64,000 nucleotides of DNA from Atrichornis clamosus (GCA_013400975.1 WBMZ01008630.1:154053-218052), one strand, 5' to 3'; shown: positions 25,311 through 39,598, numbered from the stretch's first letter. Program-made: numbers and translations. Notes: generated from the letters alone by a model not told the origin.

Positions 25311-28300
25311 GTCTTAAATCACACAAATCTGTCATTCTGTTGACATACTGTTAATCTAGCAAAGTGTTGTTGTGTTGAGGGCATTACCTTGAAAGGTATA
25401 ACAGGATGTGATTGGGGCAACAGCATTTCTATCGGTAAGCACCATAAGCCAGCACAGAGTAAGGGGGATTAAAATTGTCTTGAGCTACTGAATTTATTTG
25501 TATTTTGCTGAAGTGAATGTAATGTGTTTTAAACTTGGCCTGAGACATGCATCTTCTTAAAGTAGACTCAAGGTCTCCTTCCATTCTCTTTGTTCTGAAA
25601 TCCAGCAGGGTAGACTTAGGCATTAGGGTGTAGCCCACTGGGCATGTATTTATGCTGGAAGTGAATTTCTCACACTGCCACATAGTCCTTTTAGAAAGTG
25701 TAAAAAGTGATAATCAAGGAATACAGAAGGCAAAGCCCTCATTGCTAACACAGGGAGAAAAGATATTCAGATTTTGGACACTGGTACATCACTTCTTGCA
25801 TTTCAGATGCCTGTTTCTCCACCAATACAACTGTAACTCAGTCACTGTTAACAGTATGTCTTCACCCTGCCACTAAATTTAAACCACCACAAGTATATGA
25901 TGAAGGAAAACAATGACTCACTGTGGATCTGAAGTCTCAAAAGAGCTTTGGAGTAGTCCCTGCAACTCATAAACATAAGAATTGGGTTTGAATTATTAAA
26001 AATTTGTAAAGAGATTAATTTAAATATATACAAATTTATCTAAATATGTACCTAAATAAGACCAGTTTCAACAGAATTTAATTAGAAGACTTTTGCTGCT
26101 GTATTTCCTTTATGGTTCCTGTAGAATATTCAGCTTTAGGGGATGGAATTAGAGAGAGTGTTATAATGTGTTTTCGTAATTGTGTAAACTTAAAGGGAAC
26201 AACTTAGGAAAACCCTGATCTTGAGGACAAAAGAGGCTAGGAAACTAGTCATGCCAGCTACAGGAATAATCTGGTGTTAAGATACCCTAATTCAGTGGTC
26301 TAGAAGGAATTCAAATTACTGGGCAAATTTGGAGAAGATAAGAATGAGATCATTTACACCCACTTCTGTGCTGCATAATCCCTCAGGACAAATTCTTCTC
26401 TTCACTCAGAATTTCCATCTCTGAGTAAATATTAGCTTCACTTTCTCTACTGCAGAGCACTTTTTTTTGTTGTTTGTTTGGTTTTCCCTGTTTTTTTCTC
26501 TCCTTTTTTTTTTCTTTACTTCTGAGGACATAGGCACAGGGGTGCCTTGCTGTGAGCTCCAACAGGCCTCAGGTGAGAGCTACATAGCTGACAGTGCATC
26601 TGGAATGCAGAGCATGTCAAGTTTGTACAGGTAAATTATTTTGGTTTAAAGCATTTGATACTACAGATGTTGCATGTCACAAATAGAAGCCTTCAAATTC
26701 TGCAAAAATTACACTTTGAGTGCCTAGATTCTGCTTTTGATTTTGCCAAAGATGAAAACCTAGAATAAAAGAAGTGTAACTAAGTTTAACTCTTCTTCCC
26801 CAACATCGGTAAGGCTATGATTCTTTCCCTGCAACTGTACTTAGAGACATGAGAGATGTAAAAAAAGGAAACAAGGCTCATTTAATTAACATTTGAAATT
26901 TATTCCTACTCTGCTGCTTCTTTTTCTGAAAGGGTAAAATAGGAAATCATACAAGCTGTGACTTCAGTATCTGCATAACATCATTAAAACATTAGTGATG
27001 ACTACACAGTCATTTTACTTATACATAAACTGTTTCAGTTGAGGGATGTGTGTGAAAACGCAGGAAATGCCATTACTAGAACTCAATTACTAGAAATCAC
27101 ATTCTCAGTGACATTTAGAGAACCTTAAACAAAATATTCTTTTCATGCTTTTCCTTTGCTCTGAAGTTTTCCTCTGGCAACATGAAAAACAGGTTCTTTT
27201 ATTTCGCATTTGTTAGCACTTGGATGTCTATAAAGACAACTAACAATATGCAGGCAATGGACTGAATGCCTCAAAACCTGGAGAAACTTTTTAAGGCTAA
27301 CTAATGTTGCATATTAAGATCTGAAACTGAGAAAAAGTAAAAAAAGAGATGCTATTTTGTACTCACTATTCAGGGATTTGTGTATCCAATCTAAAGTAAG
27401 AGCCCAAAGAGGAGGAAGATAAGGTCATAGCTACACTGCAGGGATTGGACAGAGTAAAAAAAACCTGTTTAAATGTAGCTGCTCTTATGTTGGGACAGAT
27501 TGTATTTCTAGACAGAACAAACACTAAAGCATTATAGAAAGCAATACAAAGTGAAATAGTTTTATGGAAGGAGCTTTTATATTTACAGAATTAGCTGTAA
27601 ATGTATGTATTTTTTAAAAATCTCATTTCTGTTTCTCACATGATTTTGTAGTTACCTCATTTACCTTCTGCTGAACAGCAGAATGCTTTATATAGGTATC
27701 TTTACTGACTCTACAAAGACCAAAATACTCCAAAATAAACATTTAATGTGTTCTTTTATTACAGTTGTCTTTCATGTGTGATGTAACACCAAAAAGCACA
27801 CCCTCCCTCTGAAAATCTCACAGTGGGAGATAGAACACAACCTCCATTTCCAGTGACAAGGAAAGTGTTCAAATCACTAGACTGCCATGTTAAAGGTGTA
27901 ACTACCAGCCCTCACTTACATTACTTTGCACTGTTAGGAGAAAACAATGACCTGTGTGTCAGTACTGAAATTCATGGCTTTGGTTTTTGCTGTTAACACC
28001 TGATGTGATCTAAGCTCTACCTGAGAGATTTCTGACATTCCAACTGCAAGTCCAGCCTGTCTCCACTTTGGTCCCTGTATGTCCTGCCCTTGCCTCACTT
28101 CTCTGACTCCCATCATATGCCTCCCTCTGTAAGTGGATCCAGAGGCTACGCTGTGATCTAATGGGAATGCAACTTTTCTCCCCCTATAATGCTGGTTTAA
28201 GTCGGTTCAGCTTCCTGACTCAGTCACTGAAGTGCCAAAGCAGAACCATTGCTAATGCAAGGGAAGGAGCAAACACCCACAGGGCCAAGGGGAGAGCTGT

Positions 28301-29550
28301 TCTGCCTGTTAGCAGCATTCAGCTTTTAGGTGCCCTTAGCTCTACCATTATACCATATCCTTAAGCTGCAGTTCCTTGATTTCTGTACGCCTTTGCTCAA
28401 CTTGCTGTCCAAAGTCTTATTTGCCAGAATGAATTCTAGCCAAGCTAAACAGTTGGCCAGTTTGAGGGACTGATCTGGCTGAGAATTAACTTGTGGAATC
28501 AATAACAAAAATGTAAATTTTCATCTCAATCACCATCTTGATTGGAAAGTGTCCCCCCAGGTAAATGTGCAAGAACCAGAGGTAATGTATGTCCAAGGGC
28601 TCTGAGTGCTGACATTTCACAGCTGCAGATTTCAGACAGGCAAGGGACAGAATTCTGGGATTTTTTTTTCCTTAGCATTTCCTGGCACCTGGATTAAGAA
28701 TTGTCTCTGTCTTAGACTGGCTGTTACCTAGATATCTAACTCCCTCTGACTCACTGTATAGGGAATTTATGAACACCTCGGATTTTTGCTTTTAGGCACT
28801 GAAGCATGAAGCATTGCAATACCAAACTAAATTTTTGAATGTCACATGATGAATGAGTTTAGAAGACAGCTCGGGAAAGATTGTAGAGAGTATCTCAAAG
28901 CTTTTGTGACTTATTTTATTGGGGAGAAAAGGGTGGAGAAAAGGAATGGAATATTTCTGTGTTATTACTTTTGTTTGTAAAGAAGTTGAGTAGTTTTTGC
29001 CATGCCAGCTCAGGGCTGACATCATGTAAATATGTTTTTCAGAGAATATTTCTTGAAATAAGCCTCTGTTTCTGAACGTTGCTAGTTTATACCAGAATGT
29101 GACATCTTCTGATACAATACAATTTTGACACATAATTTATAAAAACAAAGATTATCTGATTTTCCTTGTTGAATATATTACTTTCTCAACTAGATTTTCG
29201 TTAGTTTGTTTGGTTGTTAACAGCATATGGTAAATCTGGAATAAATGGCTTCCCTGATCCTTAGACATAAAGTCTGAGTTTAGACTCCTCTTTACAAGGA
29301 TACTAATACAAAAATTACCTACTTGGTCATAGTACTTTGAAAAAAAATTGTAAATTTGATGTAGTTAACTTGCATTTGCATTGAATGCAAATTAAACATT
29401 CTGCAAACCTGGGTATTTGCTAGAATTTCTATGATAGTTTATATTTCATAATTCCATGGCTAACTATTGTTAATTGTGATTGTCTGTTTATTTTTTTACT
29501 TCATAGTGGTGTCTTCTTTCCAAGGCTGATGACTGAAATCAACTAAATAA
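25311..29550. other. Intergenic DNA, no gene recognised
   Basis: AT-rich unique sequence with short, unremarkable reading frames. It contains one candidate ancient SINE (27815-27892) and a T/G-rich stretch at about 26461-26515. Nothing else is identified. Confidence 0.5.
27815..27892 (-). mobile_element. Candidate degraded tRNA-derived (MIR-type) SINE
   Basis: On the minus strand the segment reads GGCAGTCTAGTGATTTGAAC, then ACTTTCCTTGTCACTGGAAA, then GTTCTATCTCCCACTG. This follows the tRNA-like head of amniote MIR-type SINEs: an A-box region (TCTAGTGGTTAGAGC-like), spacer, and a B-box region (GGTTCTATTCCC-like) followed by CTCTGCCACTG-like sequence. It is heavily diverged and only the head is visible. 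Chance similarity cannot be excluded. Confidence 0.4.
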
Positions 29551-30126
29551 TTGTGCTGGTTTTGTCTGGGTGAAAGTTAATTTCTTCCATAGTATCTTGT
29601 ATGGCACTGTGGTTTAGATTTGTGCTGAAATAAATGTTGATAATTCAGGGGTGTTTTCGTAATTGTTGACCTGTGTTTGCGTAAGGGCAAGACTTTTCTC
29701 ATATCATCCCACCAGTGAGCAGGCTGAGAGTGCACTTGAAGTTTGTTTGGTGGGGAGACACAGCTGGGGTGCTGACCACAACCGACCATAAGGACATTCC
29801 ATATTATGTGGTGTCATGTTCAGCTTGCAAACCCAGGGGAACATGAAGGAAGGGGGCAAAATTTGGTGTTTGTCTTCCCAAGTCACCATTACACAGGATG
29901 GAATCTGGATTTCCTGGGGTTGGCTGAACATCCGCCTACCCGTGGGAAGCAGTGAATTAATTCCTTATTTTGTTTTGCTTACATGCAAAGCTTTCACATT
30001 CCCCATTAAACTTTATCTTAACTCAGTTTTCTTACTTTCACCTTTGCAATTTTCTCCACCCTCCTGCTGCGGGGAGGGAGTGAGTGGCTGCATGGGACTT
30101 AGCTGCTGGCTGGGATTGGACCATGA
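29551..30126 (+). mobile_element. Endogenous retrovirus solo LTR (avian type)
   Basis: The segment starts TTGTGCTGGTTTTGTCTGGG and ends GGCTGGGATTGGACCATGA. These ends and the inner blocks (TTGATAATTCAGGGGTGTTT, the CATATTATGTGGTGTCATG block, the CATTAAACTTTATCTTAAC poly-A region and the CTGCGGGGAGGGAGTGAGTG block) resemble an abundant avian LTR I recall; I assign no family name. ATTAAA at 30005-30010 is the likely poly-A signal, and the usual TATA position is degraded. The 6-bp AAATAA flanks both sides (29545-29550 and 30127-30132), as expected for a target-site duplication. No internal retroviral sequence adjoins, so it is a solo LTR left by recombination. Short open frames across it are not genes. 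Confidence 0.78.
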
Positions 30127-30132
30127 AAATAA

Positions 30133-33100
30133 CACACTAGCAAAACAGGTATTCTTTATATTTGCATGCATTAGTTCTAGAAACTGCTGAGATACTCCTG
30201 GGCTGTTTATTCTACAGGTCAAATAGAGAGTTCTTGAAAATGGTTACGAGGAAAAAAAGTTGCCATTTCTTGGTTTTTGGTTTGGCAGACCTTGTTTCTT
30301 TGACAGAATAAAAACTTCTCTATATTTATATCCAACTCTCAGAGAGAGTTTCAGAGTTTGTGTACTTTCCCTGCTGTCACACTGATGTCTAAGAACCTCT
30401 GGTCTACTCACCTAAAGATCTCCCTTTCATGTGTTACAGCCTACCTTTTCAGCATTACAAAAGACTTGCCCAAGCAGGCAGCTGAGGTATCCCATTACTT
30501 CATGGACAGCCTTAAGATGTTCACAGAGATACCGTGTGCTCTCCGAAGGGTCACGCCTTCCAGTTTTCATGTGGTACCCTGTACTCAAAACTGTCTTTTT
30601 ACTCAGGCTTAGTCTGCACCCTTCTCTTCTGCAGTTAGGATTTCTGTTAACATAATCTTATAAGGATGTTGACCCTTTTTGGGAAGGTTTACTACTTCTA
30701 CATGATGAATAAAAAAACCTAAAACCAACAATGTCTATTTAAGTTGAAAAGTCTTCAGTCCAAGCAACAGACACAACCTGCTAAGAGCCATCAATTTTTT
30801 AAATAAGGAGAATAGTATTTTCTGCCCTGTGAGCTGGAATTTAATTTGACACATAAAGTTTAAACTGAAACTTAGAACATTTACAAATATGACCATACTG
30901 GTAACTGTTATATGAACAAAAATAACATAGGTTGTTTTGAGCCTTTTGAGACTGAACATAGTATTGGTGAAATATTTCTCTAATAGATTTGTGTTCCATG
31001 ATATAGAACTTAGAATTTAATGCAACTTGATGTCCCTTATAGAGGATTTCTTAGCTAGAAGGCAGTGCTTTTTTTTTCACATTTATCATGGCTAGGGCCA
31101 AGCATAAGATAACATGTTTTTGCTGTCAACTGCAATTCATTACATTATATACACTAAGTCAAGTGTCTGATATTGTACTTTCTCTGTATCTCAGTCTTCT
31201 CTCTGAAAAGTGTTTGCACAGCTCATTAGACTGTTTATCCAGGAGGTTTTTGAAACTAAGTACACTAAGAATTATCTGGTACTTATGACTTGAATGATTC
31301 ATGTATCTTGTAAAAACAGTGATGGTGACAGATTTTAAATTAAGGTCTATTTAAAAGAGCTTTTTTTTGTCAGCAGTATAGTGAGAATTAAAAAGAGCTC
31401 AGTGGAAGTGGGAAACTTAACCTCACAGGGTAAATTAGGATAGTCTGATTCATTTTGTTAGCACTTTTCTCCTTAATCTGTCCTGTGCCTTAACTCACTG
31501 AGTGAGAAATGGGAATGGAATCTGGTCCTGCAACAAGTGAGGTCAAGGAAAAATGTTTTATCTTCCTGCAATTTAGTGTAAGATGTGTTTTCTGTGATTC
31601 TTTTTTTCTTTTATTTTCTTTTATCTTTTCTCTTTTAGTGGCAGTTTATTAAGTATTGCCATAGCAGTCAGTGTTGCCATAGTAATTGTAAACAAGTGAA
31701 TGATGTGACCAAAAGTTGGAAGAGGTAGAGCACATAAACAGCAGCCCTGTAGGCAGTTCCTGTCACTACCAGAGAGTGAACAGAGCATTTTAAAAAACCC
31801 AAAACCCATGAGTACTCACCATCTGTAAGTGGAACATAAAAGTAAATAGATGTTTCCATTGAAATATCAGGATTCATTTACAAGTGATGGGTCTCAATTT
31901 ATTGCAGTCAAAACTGCAGTCATTGTACAAACCTCCCATACTTTCTGCTATTGCCTTTCTCTGGAATTACATTCAGGCCTGTTTGTAATGCACTGGTGCA
32001 TAGAGGAAAATAATAGTTATTAGAACCTGTTTCATGATATTTCTCTTGATTTTTGCTCTATAACAGGATATCATATGTCCACATGCTTCTGTGAATTATT
32101 TTTCCATTTTTTTCTTCTTCCTAGGGATTCTGAAGTTCACATTCAGAGGTTGCAATTTTTATCAACACAAAAACCAACTGAAAATGTCTAGCATTTTCCT
32201 GGTAGTTTAGTTGCGCTTCATGCCCAGGGTTTTATTATATCTAAGATGTAATGTGGTATAATAACCCTCAGTATGTTACAAGCAGTGTTCAGCTGAATCT
32301 GAAAAAAAAAAGAAAATTAATTACGAGGGATCACAACTTCACCTGAAAACATTCAGTCACAATGCATCCTCCCTCTGCTGCCTGACTTGCTGGGGCTGGA
32401 AGGGAGCTGTGCAGCTGCTCAGTTTGGATGGCCTCTGTGGAATGGAAGAGATGTGTGAACCAGGCACCTTAATTCCACTTTGTGGATTCTTGCGCTTGCT
32501 TTACCAGCAAAAATGCAAAGTATGTCTGCATGGAAGTGTGTTTTAAAAGGAACCACAAATCACTGCAGTATGCCAGGAACAAGAGCTATGACTCTCAGAA
32601 GTCAATGCCCTTGATAAAAGGGAGCTGATCCTATCTTTTGCAGTAATCCAAATATTAGATCAAGTGCTAGTGCTACATGTGCAAATTGCTTCAGTTTTTC
32701 TCGTGTTGCTGAAATTAAAATCTTAAATATGAAATTGTTAAAGATACCAAATATATGATTGATGTTGCATGGAAATTCGCAGAATACTACAACGAAATTA
32801 CAGTTGAAAAGTAAGGACATAAATGGGAGGCATGCTCTGACTTGCCAGTACTAATAGTTTTATAAAGAGAAATGTGGAGAATTTGAACACAGGCAAAACT
32901 TTCCACAGCTAGTTCTATCTGAGAGACTTTTGGAAATGTAATGAATTTACTTTTGAAACTGAGATCTCAGAAAAAGTCCAGTTATTTAAAAGAGAAACTA
33001 AAAGGGGAAAACTATCAAATTTAGTTGGGTGAAACACATACAATTCTATGAAAATAATTTCAAAATAAGTAAACACAAGGATAACAATTGTCTTTTTTTC

Positions 33101-36100
33101 CAACTTTTTTAGTTGATCTAATAAAGACCAATATCCTCTTTCTGTATATATTGCTTGCCAATTTTTACATCTATTTGTATCCAAGGTTTCAAGGCTTACT
33201 ACCAGAAAATAAAATTCTGTAAAATTTTTCCATCAGAGAGGTGCCCAAAACCCACATATGTGACTTACACGTAATATAACACTTTTAATATATTATCTGA
33301 CTACTTAGATAACTAATAGGCAGTAAGTGTAAATTATTTGCTTTGTATTGCTGGAGGACACAGATTTGGCTAACTATTGTCACTATTGTTAATTTACTAA
33401 AATGTCAGTGCAGCAAAGTTTACCGGAGGACATCCCCACCCTTCTGTTTGTATTTGTTGTCCTTCAGTGCATAAAAGGAAAATGCATACCTTTCTCATTT
33501 TCCTCCTTAATTCTGCATGCCTATTATGGTTTTGTAGTTGTGCTTAGAAGCTGCAGGCAACCCTGCTCCATTGGCTGAATTCCTGCAGTAACTTTATGTA
33601 GTAAGTATTGATCTACCACAGGACAGCTTTGCATAGCACGTTGCTGTTCTCCATTTAGGTTTGTCCCCAGACTTTACTAGCACAGTCCACTAGTGACCTA
33701 GACGGCAGGGAAATGCTATATTTCTGTGCAGGTTTGCAAGAAACAAATATCACAAAATATGCAACAGAGAATGTATAGAAGGTGGTTTTTATATTTGTCA
33801 TGAAGTACTGTTTGCTTGGACAGGCATGTGAAATATATTTTTTCTTTTGTCATGAGAAAAAATCTGAAAAAAAAAGACAGTAATAAGAAGATTCATATCA
33901 GTTTAATTTCCTCCACTATATATGTCCCAGAATATTCATGAAGCTTGGAAAAGACATATCCATCCAGAAATTTTTCAGTGTCAGTTTGTCTACCAACCAG
34001 CAATAAAAATCATTCTGGTGAAAAGATAGTAGAAGGATATAGAATATCAGTGAAATCGGTTATCTCATAAACAACCAAGCAGTTAATATCAGAAACCACA
34101 AACGAGTCTGTTACTATCTTATCATTCACAGGTAATCCTTGCAGGAAATGCTTGAACTCTATTGTGTTTTTTGCTGTAGGTTCACCACCTACCTAGTCAG
34201 AAATAATGCCTTCTGAAAAACATCTTCTTGATTATTAGAAAGAACAAAGCATGAACAGTGTTAATCAAAAGCATTTAATGAAATAAATTTAAATTTAGTT
34301 GCAATCTGAATCTGCAATTGAATCTGAATCTTGAATGAGGTTTAGTGTTATTTATAGTTTCTCATTTGATTTAGAGAGAATGATTTATGTGCAGTCAGAC
34401 AAAAGTATGTTCAGTAAATTTATAGAATGGCATGAAAAATGCTTAAGGCAAGGGTAGTGGTTTTGACATCTTTAAAGAAATGGAATGGTTGAAAACCAGT
34501 GAAAGAATTACAATGTTTTGATTTATATTTTGGTTTCAGATGTGATCCTGAGGGATCATACCTGCACAGTGGGCAACTACTTGAAACCTGCAACAAACCC
34601 ACAGCTGACTCTTCAGGGAAATTATAGCTTCCAGTCCTGATAAAGGGTATGGATTGTTTCTGGTTTATTCACTGATTTGGTAGGCCCCACTTTCATGTAC
34701 ACTGTCTACAGTTTAGTGTCAATCTGGTGGAAAGAAAAGGAGGGACTCTGAATTACCTATAACCCAAATGATACTTCATTTCTTTTGTCCAAATAGGTAA
34801 ATTTGAGAACCAAAGCAAAATATCAAACCCCTAAGGAAATGTGTTATTCAAGATGTTCAAAACCTGAAGGATAACAGTAGGTTAAAATTAATAAATATTC
34901 ATAAATTAACATTCATAAAAAAAGATACTACAGCTCTGTTTTACGTTCTGCTGTAGAGGTTAATATTACTCGTTTCACTACTACAGCAGTGCTTTTTTTC
35001 TGTACGTCAGACATTAAAACACAGTTTACTTCTAATAAAAGGTAGGCTGAATTAAATAAAGAGTTTTGATATATCTGAACAAAGGAAAAAGATATGAAAA
35101 AAGTTTTCCTGGAATGTTTTAAGTACAGTTAAATCTGGAAGGTAACATTATCTGTGGAAATCTGAAAACTCTTACTAGGCCTTCATTTTTAATTCCTAAG
35201 GCCAAGAGTGATGTCAGGGAATGTGTGTAGGGTGAAAAAGTATTTATGTGTTGCATGCATTTATCTAGATCATCATAAATATTTTCCTAAAATCTCAAAT
35301 TTTCACCGTGTCTATTCAGACTGTTGTTCATCACACATTCAGAATCCTGTTAGATTTGAAAGGAAGCTACATCATATTTACAGACTTGGAGATATCACTG
35401 GGCATGAAGAAAGAGATGTTAAATTTTATGCTTTAATAAATGTCTGCTATGAACTAGCAGTACAGAAGAATTCTGGGGCAGGAATCATAGTCAGACGAGT
35501 TGTGTTCAGATCCTGAAAATTTCACAGAACTCCTGTGTTTTTGCAATGCTATGTAGCTCCTGTTTTTCAAAAGTGCCCACCATTTTTATAAATCATTTGA
35601 GCAAGCAGTTTCTTTGATTTTCTAAGGCACTGAGTGTCAACTGTTAACACTCAAAAAAGCAATGAGATAGAGGCACCGAATCAGGTTTTCACCATAAACA
35701 TTTCAAATGAGGGTTTTTTTTGAAAAATGAACTGATCACAGCTATTTGGGAAAGTTTTAACAATGCACTCTTTCTGTGCCCTATTATTTAACAAAACAGA
35801 CGTGAAAAATCTTCTTCACCTCAGCTCACAATTCTTTGAACAGCTCTTAGTTCTCCTCCAATGGGAAGTGACAGACAAATGTGTATTATTCTAGATTAAA
35901 AAGACAGAAATATCTTTCACATAACTGAGACACTTGAACTGCTATCAAGTAATCCAAACACGCTACCTGAGTTACTTCAAAGGTTTTCAGACTGAAGGTA
36001 AGGAACACTGAGCAGGAAAAGTGACAACACCATCAAAATATAAATATGATTATGTACACATACCAGGGTAATAATCTAACCTTTTTTTCTCAAATGTGTA

Positions 36101-37914
36101 GAACAGGCTGATAAAGGGTACAACTCTTGACATATGATGTACAGATATGATACATAAATATGATCTTCAAAATTGAGTACTCACAAAAAAATCTATCTTT
36201 GAATCAGGCTGAATAATTGTGTTCCTGTTCTGGGCTCTTTTCCCTCATTTTTAATTACACACAATATACATTAAACATAAGGGAAATAATAATTGTTTAC
36301 AACTCAATTCAGCTCTAGATAAATGCACAAAGTAGAGCTCTGCCAAGCCTGTCATGTGACAGTATCATATTTCTAATGACAAATAATCAAGAATCTTGAA
36401 AACTCAAAGTTCAGTAAAGTTTCAGTACTCTGTTTATGTTTGTCAGAGTTTATAAATAATGATGGTTTGATTGTTCAAGCTTTCCAAGTGGAGTAGCAGA
36501 AAGAATGATTAATAACTTTTTTCAAGTCTAACGCTGATTTTTTGGTAACACAAAGTGTCATCCTACAGCTGCTCAAACCTTTCTAATTGGTGAAAATGTT
36601 GTTAAGTGTTGGTAGATTAATCACATCCTATGTCAGTCTGTACTATAAACAGGTCTCTCAGATTATGCTGATAGATTCAACACTTGTATGCCAGAGCCTG
36701 GAAAAAGTGAATGCAGCTGCCACGTTAGCATTTCAGCTCATAGTAATTTCTCTAAACTGGAGATTATTTTACACACAATCTCAGTTATGCTACTTGAATT
36801 AAATATGACATCAAGTCCTTGCTCTCATCTGAATAGTGAAAGTATTTACAGCACTATTCTTAAAAGTAGGGTTATTACCTTTGTGCCTTTGCCAAGGTTA
36901 AAAGGGAAAAGAATGAAAAGATAATCCAGTCTGGTTACTGTCTTTGCACTCTTGACTGAGTTGCTGCATGTTGTGAAACAACTGTGACCTCTTCACAGTG
37001 CAGGGGGGTGAGAGGGCAGGTCTGAGCTTCTGCAGTGGGAGCATTCATTCAAGAAAACTACAGAGATTTCAGTGTGTTTGGGGAGGACTTCTATTCTGGG
37101 AGTTAAAAAGCAGAGTGCACCTCTGCCTATGTATTCCACAGAGATCTTAAATATAGTGCTTATCATATATTGAAACCCATCAAATATTTGCAGCTATCAA
37201 CCCAGGCTTAATGTTTTTAAGAATTTCTTTAAAATATCTTTCTAAAATATTTTGTAATTATTTTTTGATTTTACGAGTGACACTTGCAACCAGGATTTTA
37301 TTTTTATGATCTGGATTTGCGATACAATTTGGTTTTAGTTTTTCGGTTGCCTTTGTTTTTTTACTGAGCATTATATTTTATGTCTTTGTTTTCATATTTT
37401 TCATTCATTTATTCCAAGCACTTTAAACTACTTCATTGGTGTTAAGAAGCATCACAGGGTATTCCAGGGCTGACAACATGAGGACTGTACTCCATGGAAT
37501 GGAAACTCAATTCTTCAGCATCCTGAGAGCAGAAGGACTTAAGCTTGCTTGGCAAGATTGAATACAGAGCAGCCCTAATAACTGCTTACACATAAAAAAG
37601 AGTTGAATGTATGGCTGCCATAGTTCTTGCTATATTTTTCTAACCTTGCAGTTCCATAACATTAGAAATTATACTTTCATCATGGGCAACTGCACATCTG
37701 GTAAACATTGCAACAGAAGAATTCCATCAACTTTTTCTGGACAGTACTTTGAAGTGGAAAAACGAAGCCACTCTCTGGAAGAGTAAGCATGCAGTCCTGT
37801 GGTCTGTAGAGGGGATCCTGTTTCTGAGTTATGTGTCAATTTTTCTTTTTGTGTAGGTCAAGATGATCCTCAATTTTTACTGAAAAAATGATGATCTTGT
37901 TATCAGACCACAGA
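30133..37914. other. Intergenic DNA, no gene recognised
   Basis: AT-rich sequence without recognisable coding segments. Two TTGCCATAG-containing motifs resembling RFX X-boxes lie at 31655-31686. A 102-codon frame at 35208-35516 has no recognisable domain or splice context. A T-rich tract lies near 31600-31640. No clear transposon was identified. Confidence 0.5.
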
Positions 37915-38098
37915 GTGGAAGTGACAGAAGTGTGCAAGCTGCCAGCTTTGCAAGGGGGACTTAGGGTGACCCAGGATAAGTTAAATTCTGTAAACCTGAG
38001 GATTTCTTCATCTACAAATACTGGCTAAGAAGAGATCTTTCTAGATCTGTAAAATGCTCTGAGATCCAGGAACAGAAGCTAACCATTATTATTTCACA
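37915..38098 (+). mobile_element. Candidate degraded MIR-type SINE with conserved tail
   Basis: The plus strand carries CCAGCTTTGCAAGG, then GGGTGACCCAGGATAAGTTA, then CTTCATCTACAAATACTGG, and finishes with CTGTAAAATGCTCTGAGATCC followed by ATTATTATTTCAC. This matches the order in amniote MIR/L2-type elements: a CCAGCTCTGCCA-like block, GTGACCTTGGGCAAGT, CATCTGTAAAATGGG, then a GTAAAGCGCTTTGAGATCC-type tail. It is old and gapped. The exact family is not assigned. Confidence 0.55.
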
Positions 38099-39598
38099 GT
38101 GTCTTTCAGCAAGACAGATCCCAAAACACTTAACAAGCCAGGTACTTTAAATTCACTTCCTCCAGGAGGAAATTGCTTAGAAGATTTGGGCTAGACTGCA
38201 TCAGAAGAACATCCACAGCTGTGGTCAGGCAAAGTGGACTCCATTTTCTCTGCCAGCCCTCATCTCTGTTACACAGCCACCATGACAAGGTATACTTTAA
38301 AATAAAAACTGAAGCCATGTGGTGATTTTTGGTAAATAAGACCAATTTTCCAAAATTAAATTTGTCAGAATACTTGTGCCTGTTTTTGCAAGAAGTGCTA
38401 AAATTGGAGATTCTCAAATGCCCAAGGCAATGACAGAGATACGCCTGTGATTAAATTCTGGCAACTTTTGAAAATGCGTTGTTACACCATCATCCCATTT
38501 ATAGTGCATTCTATAAAGCTTTCAAAAAAAAAAAAAATCATTAGCTTAAGCCTTTAACATAGCTGAAATACCAAAAGGCAATTTTCTGTGAGAAAGACTT
38601 ACTTCTCTGAGCATAAATCTAATTCTCTGATAAAATAAACAGTTTTAAAAAATAACCGTTCTTCATGAAAGTGCGTGTTTAGAGTCTCAAGTGCTGTTTG
38701 ATTTTGTACAAGCAATTTAAAGCACAATTAGCGGTAAAATAGACAGTTGTTAAGGCCACCAATAAATTAAAGCCAGAATACAATGGTGACTTGTGCTTAG
38801 TATGCAGATCATATAAACCCCAACTGCAGAGCCCAGCATTAGGATTCTGGACACCTGGTCTGCTCTGGCGTTGAATAAAGAGCAAGGCTGAATGTTGGGC
38901 TTCAGTCGTACACTTCTGGTAGTTAATCCTCTTTGTAATGGTCGATTTACATGTTAGAAGATCTAAAAGACAGGAAGTACAGTGTCTGGCTTTGAGTCTT
39001 GGTTCAGGAGATTTCTGTTCATCCTCCTATGGCAGGAATTGCAATTTATTACCCGTTATTTTGTAGCTTGCTTTGAAACATTTTCATCCCTTATATAGTG
39101 ATTTAACAATCAACAACCATGAATACAGTGCAGATGGCTTGCATGTTGTATTTTTTACAGCTGAAAATACAGCTGTTCATAGTATATATTAGAAACTGAA
39201 TATTGTCTATATAGTGTAAGAGCACTGTTGAATATGACTCAAATATGGAAAATAAAATGTTCAGGTGGAGGAGTGTTCAGGTGGATCTCAAGCTGCTTCA
39301 TCCATAGTACATAATAGATTCATGCCTGAATGAAGTTATTCTGTTTTTCAATTTTTTACATATATCGCTAAGCCAGTTATAAACCTGCTTGAAGTGCAGC
39401 AGTCAGTCACCAAAAGTCACACAACAGGCAAAAATTTGTAAAGGTAACCCAAAGCCATGGATGTGCCCTCCATATCTCAGAGGGTCCACACTCCTTGAAT
39501 GAAGCCTGTGAGTAAAAAAAGTACAAATCTCAGTGTTCCCACGATGAGCAAACTGCCCTCCTGGGATCTCTGCGTTTTACAGGACTTTACAGAAGGAA
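38099..39598. other. Intergenic DNA, nothing recognised
   Basis: AT-rich unique sequence with an A run at about 38523-38536. The frames in it are short and without recognisable features. Confidence 0.5.

Noticed and set aside
26529..26572. Possible small exon with a donor CAG|GTGAGA
   Set aside because: The upstream acceptor is poor, with an interrupted pyrimidine tract, and there is no partner exon.
29816..30190. 124-codon plus-strand frame
   Set aside because: It lies mostly inside the solo LTR at 29551-30126 and is not a retroviral coding region.
35560..35690. TTTTCAAAAGTGCCC...GGCACTGAGTGTC resembling an old amniote repeat
   Set aside because: The similarity is limited to short blocks and I could not follow it far enough to call an element.
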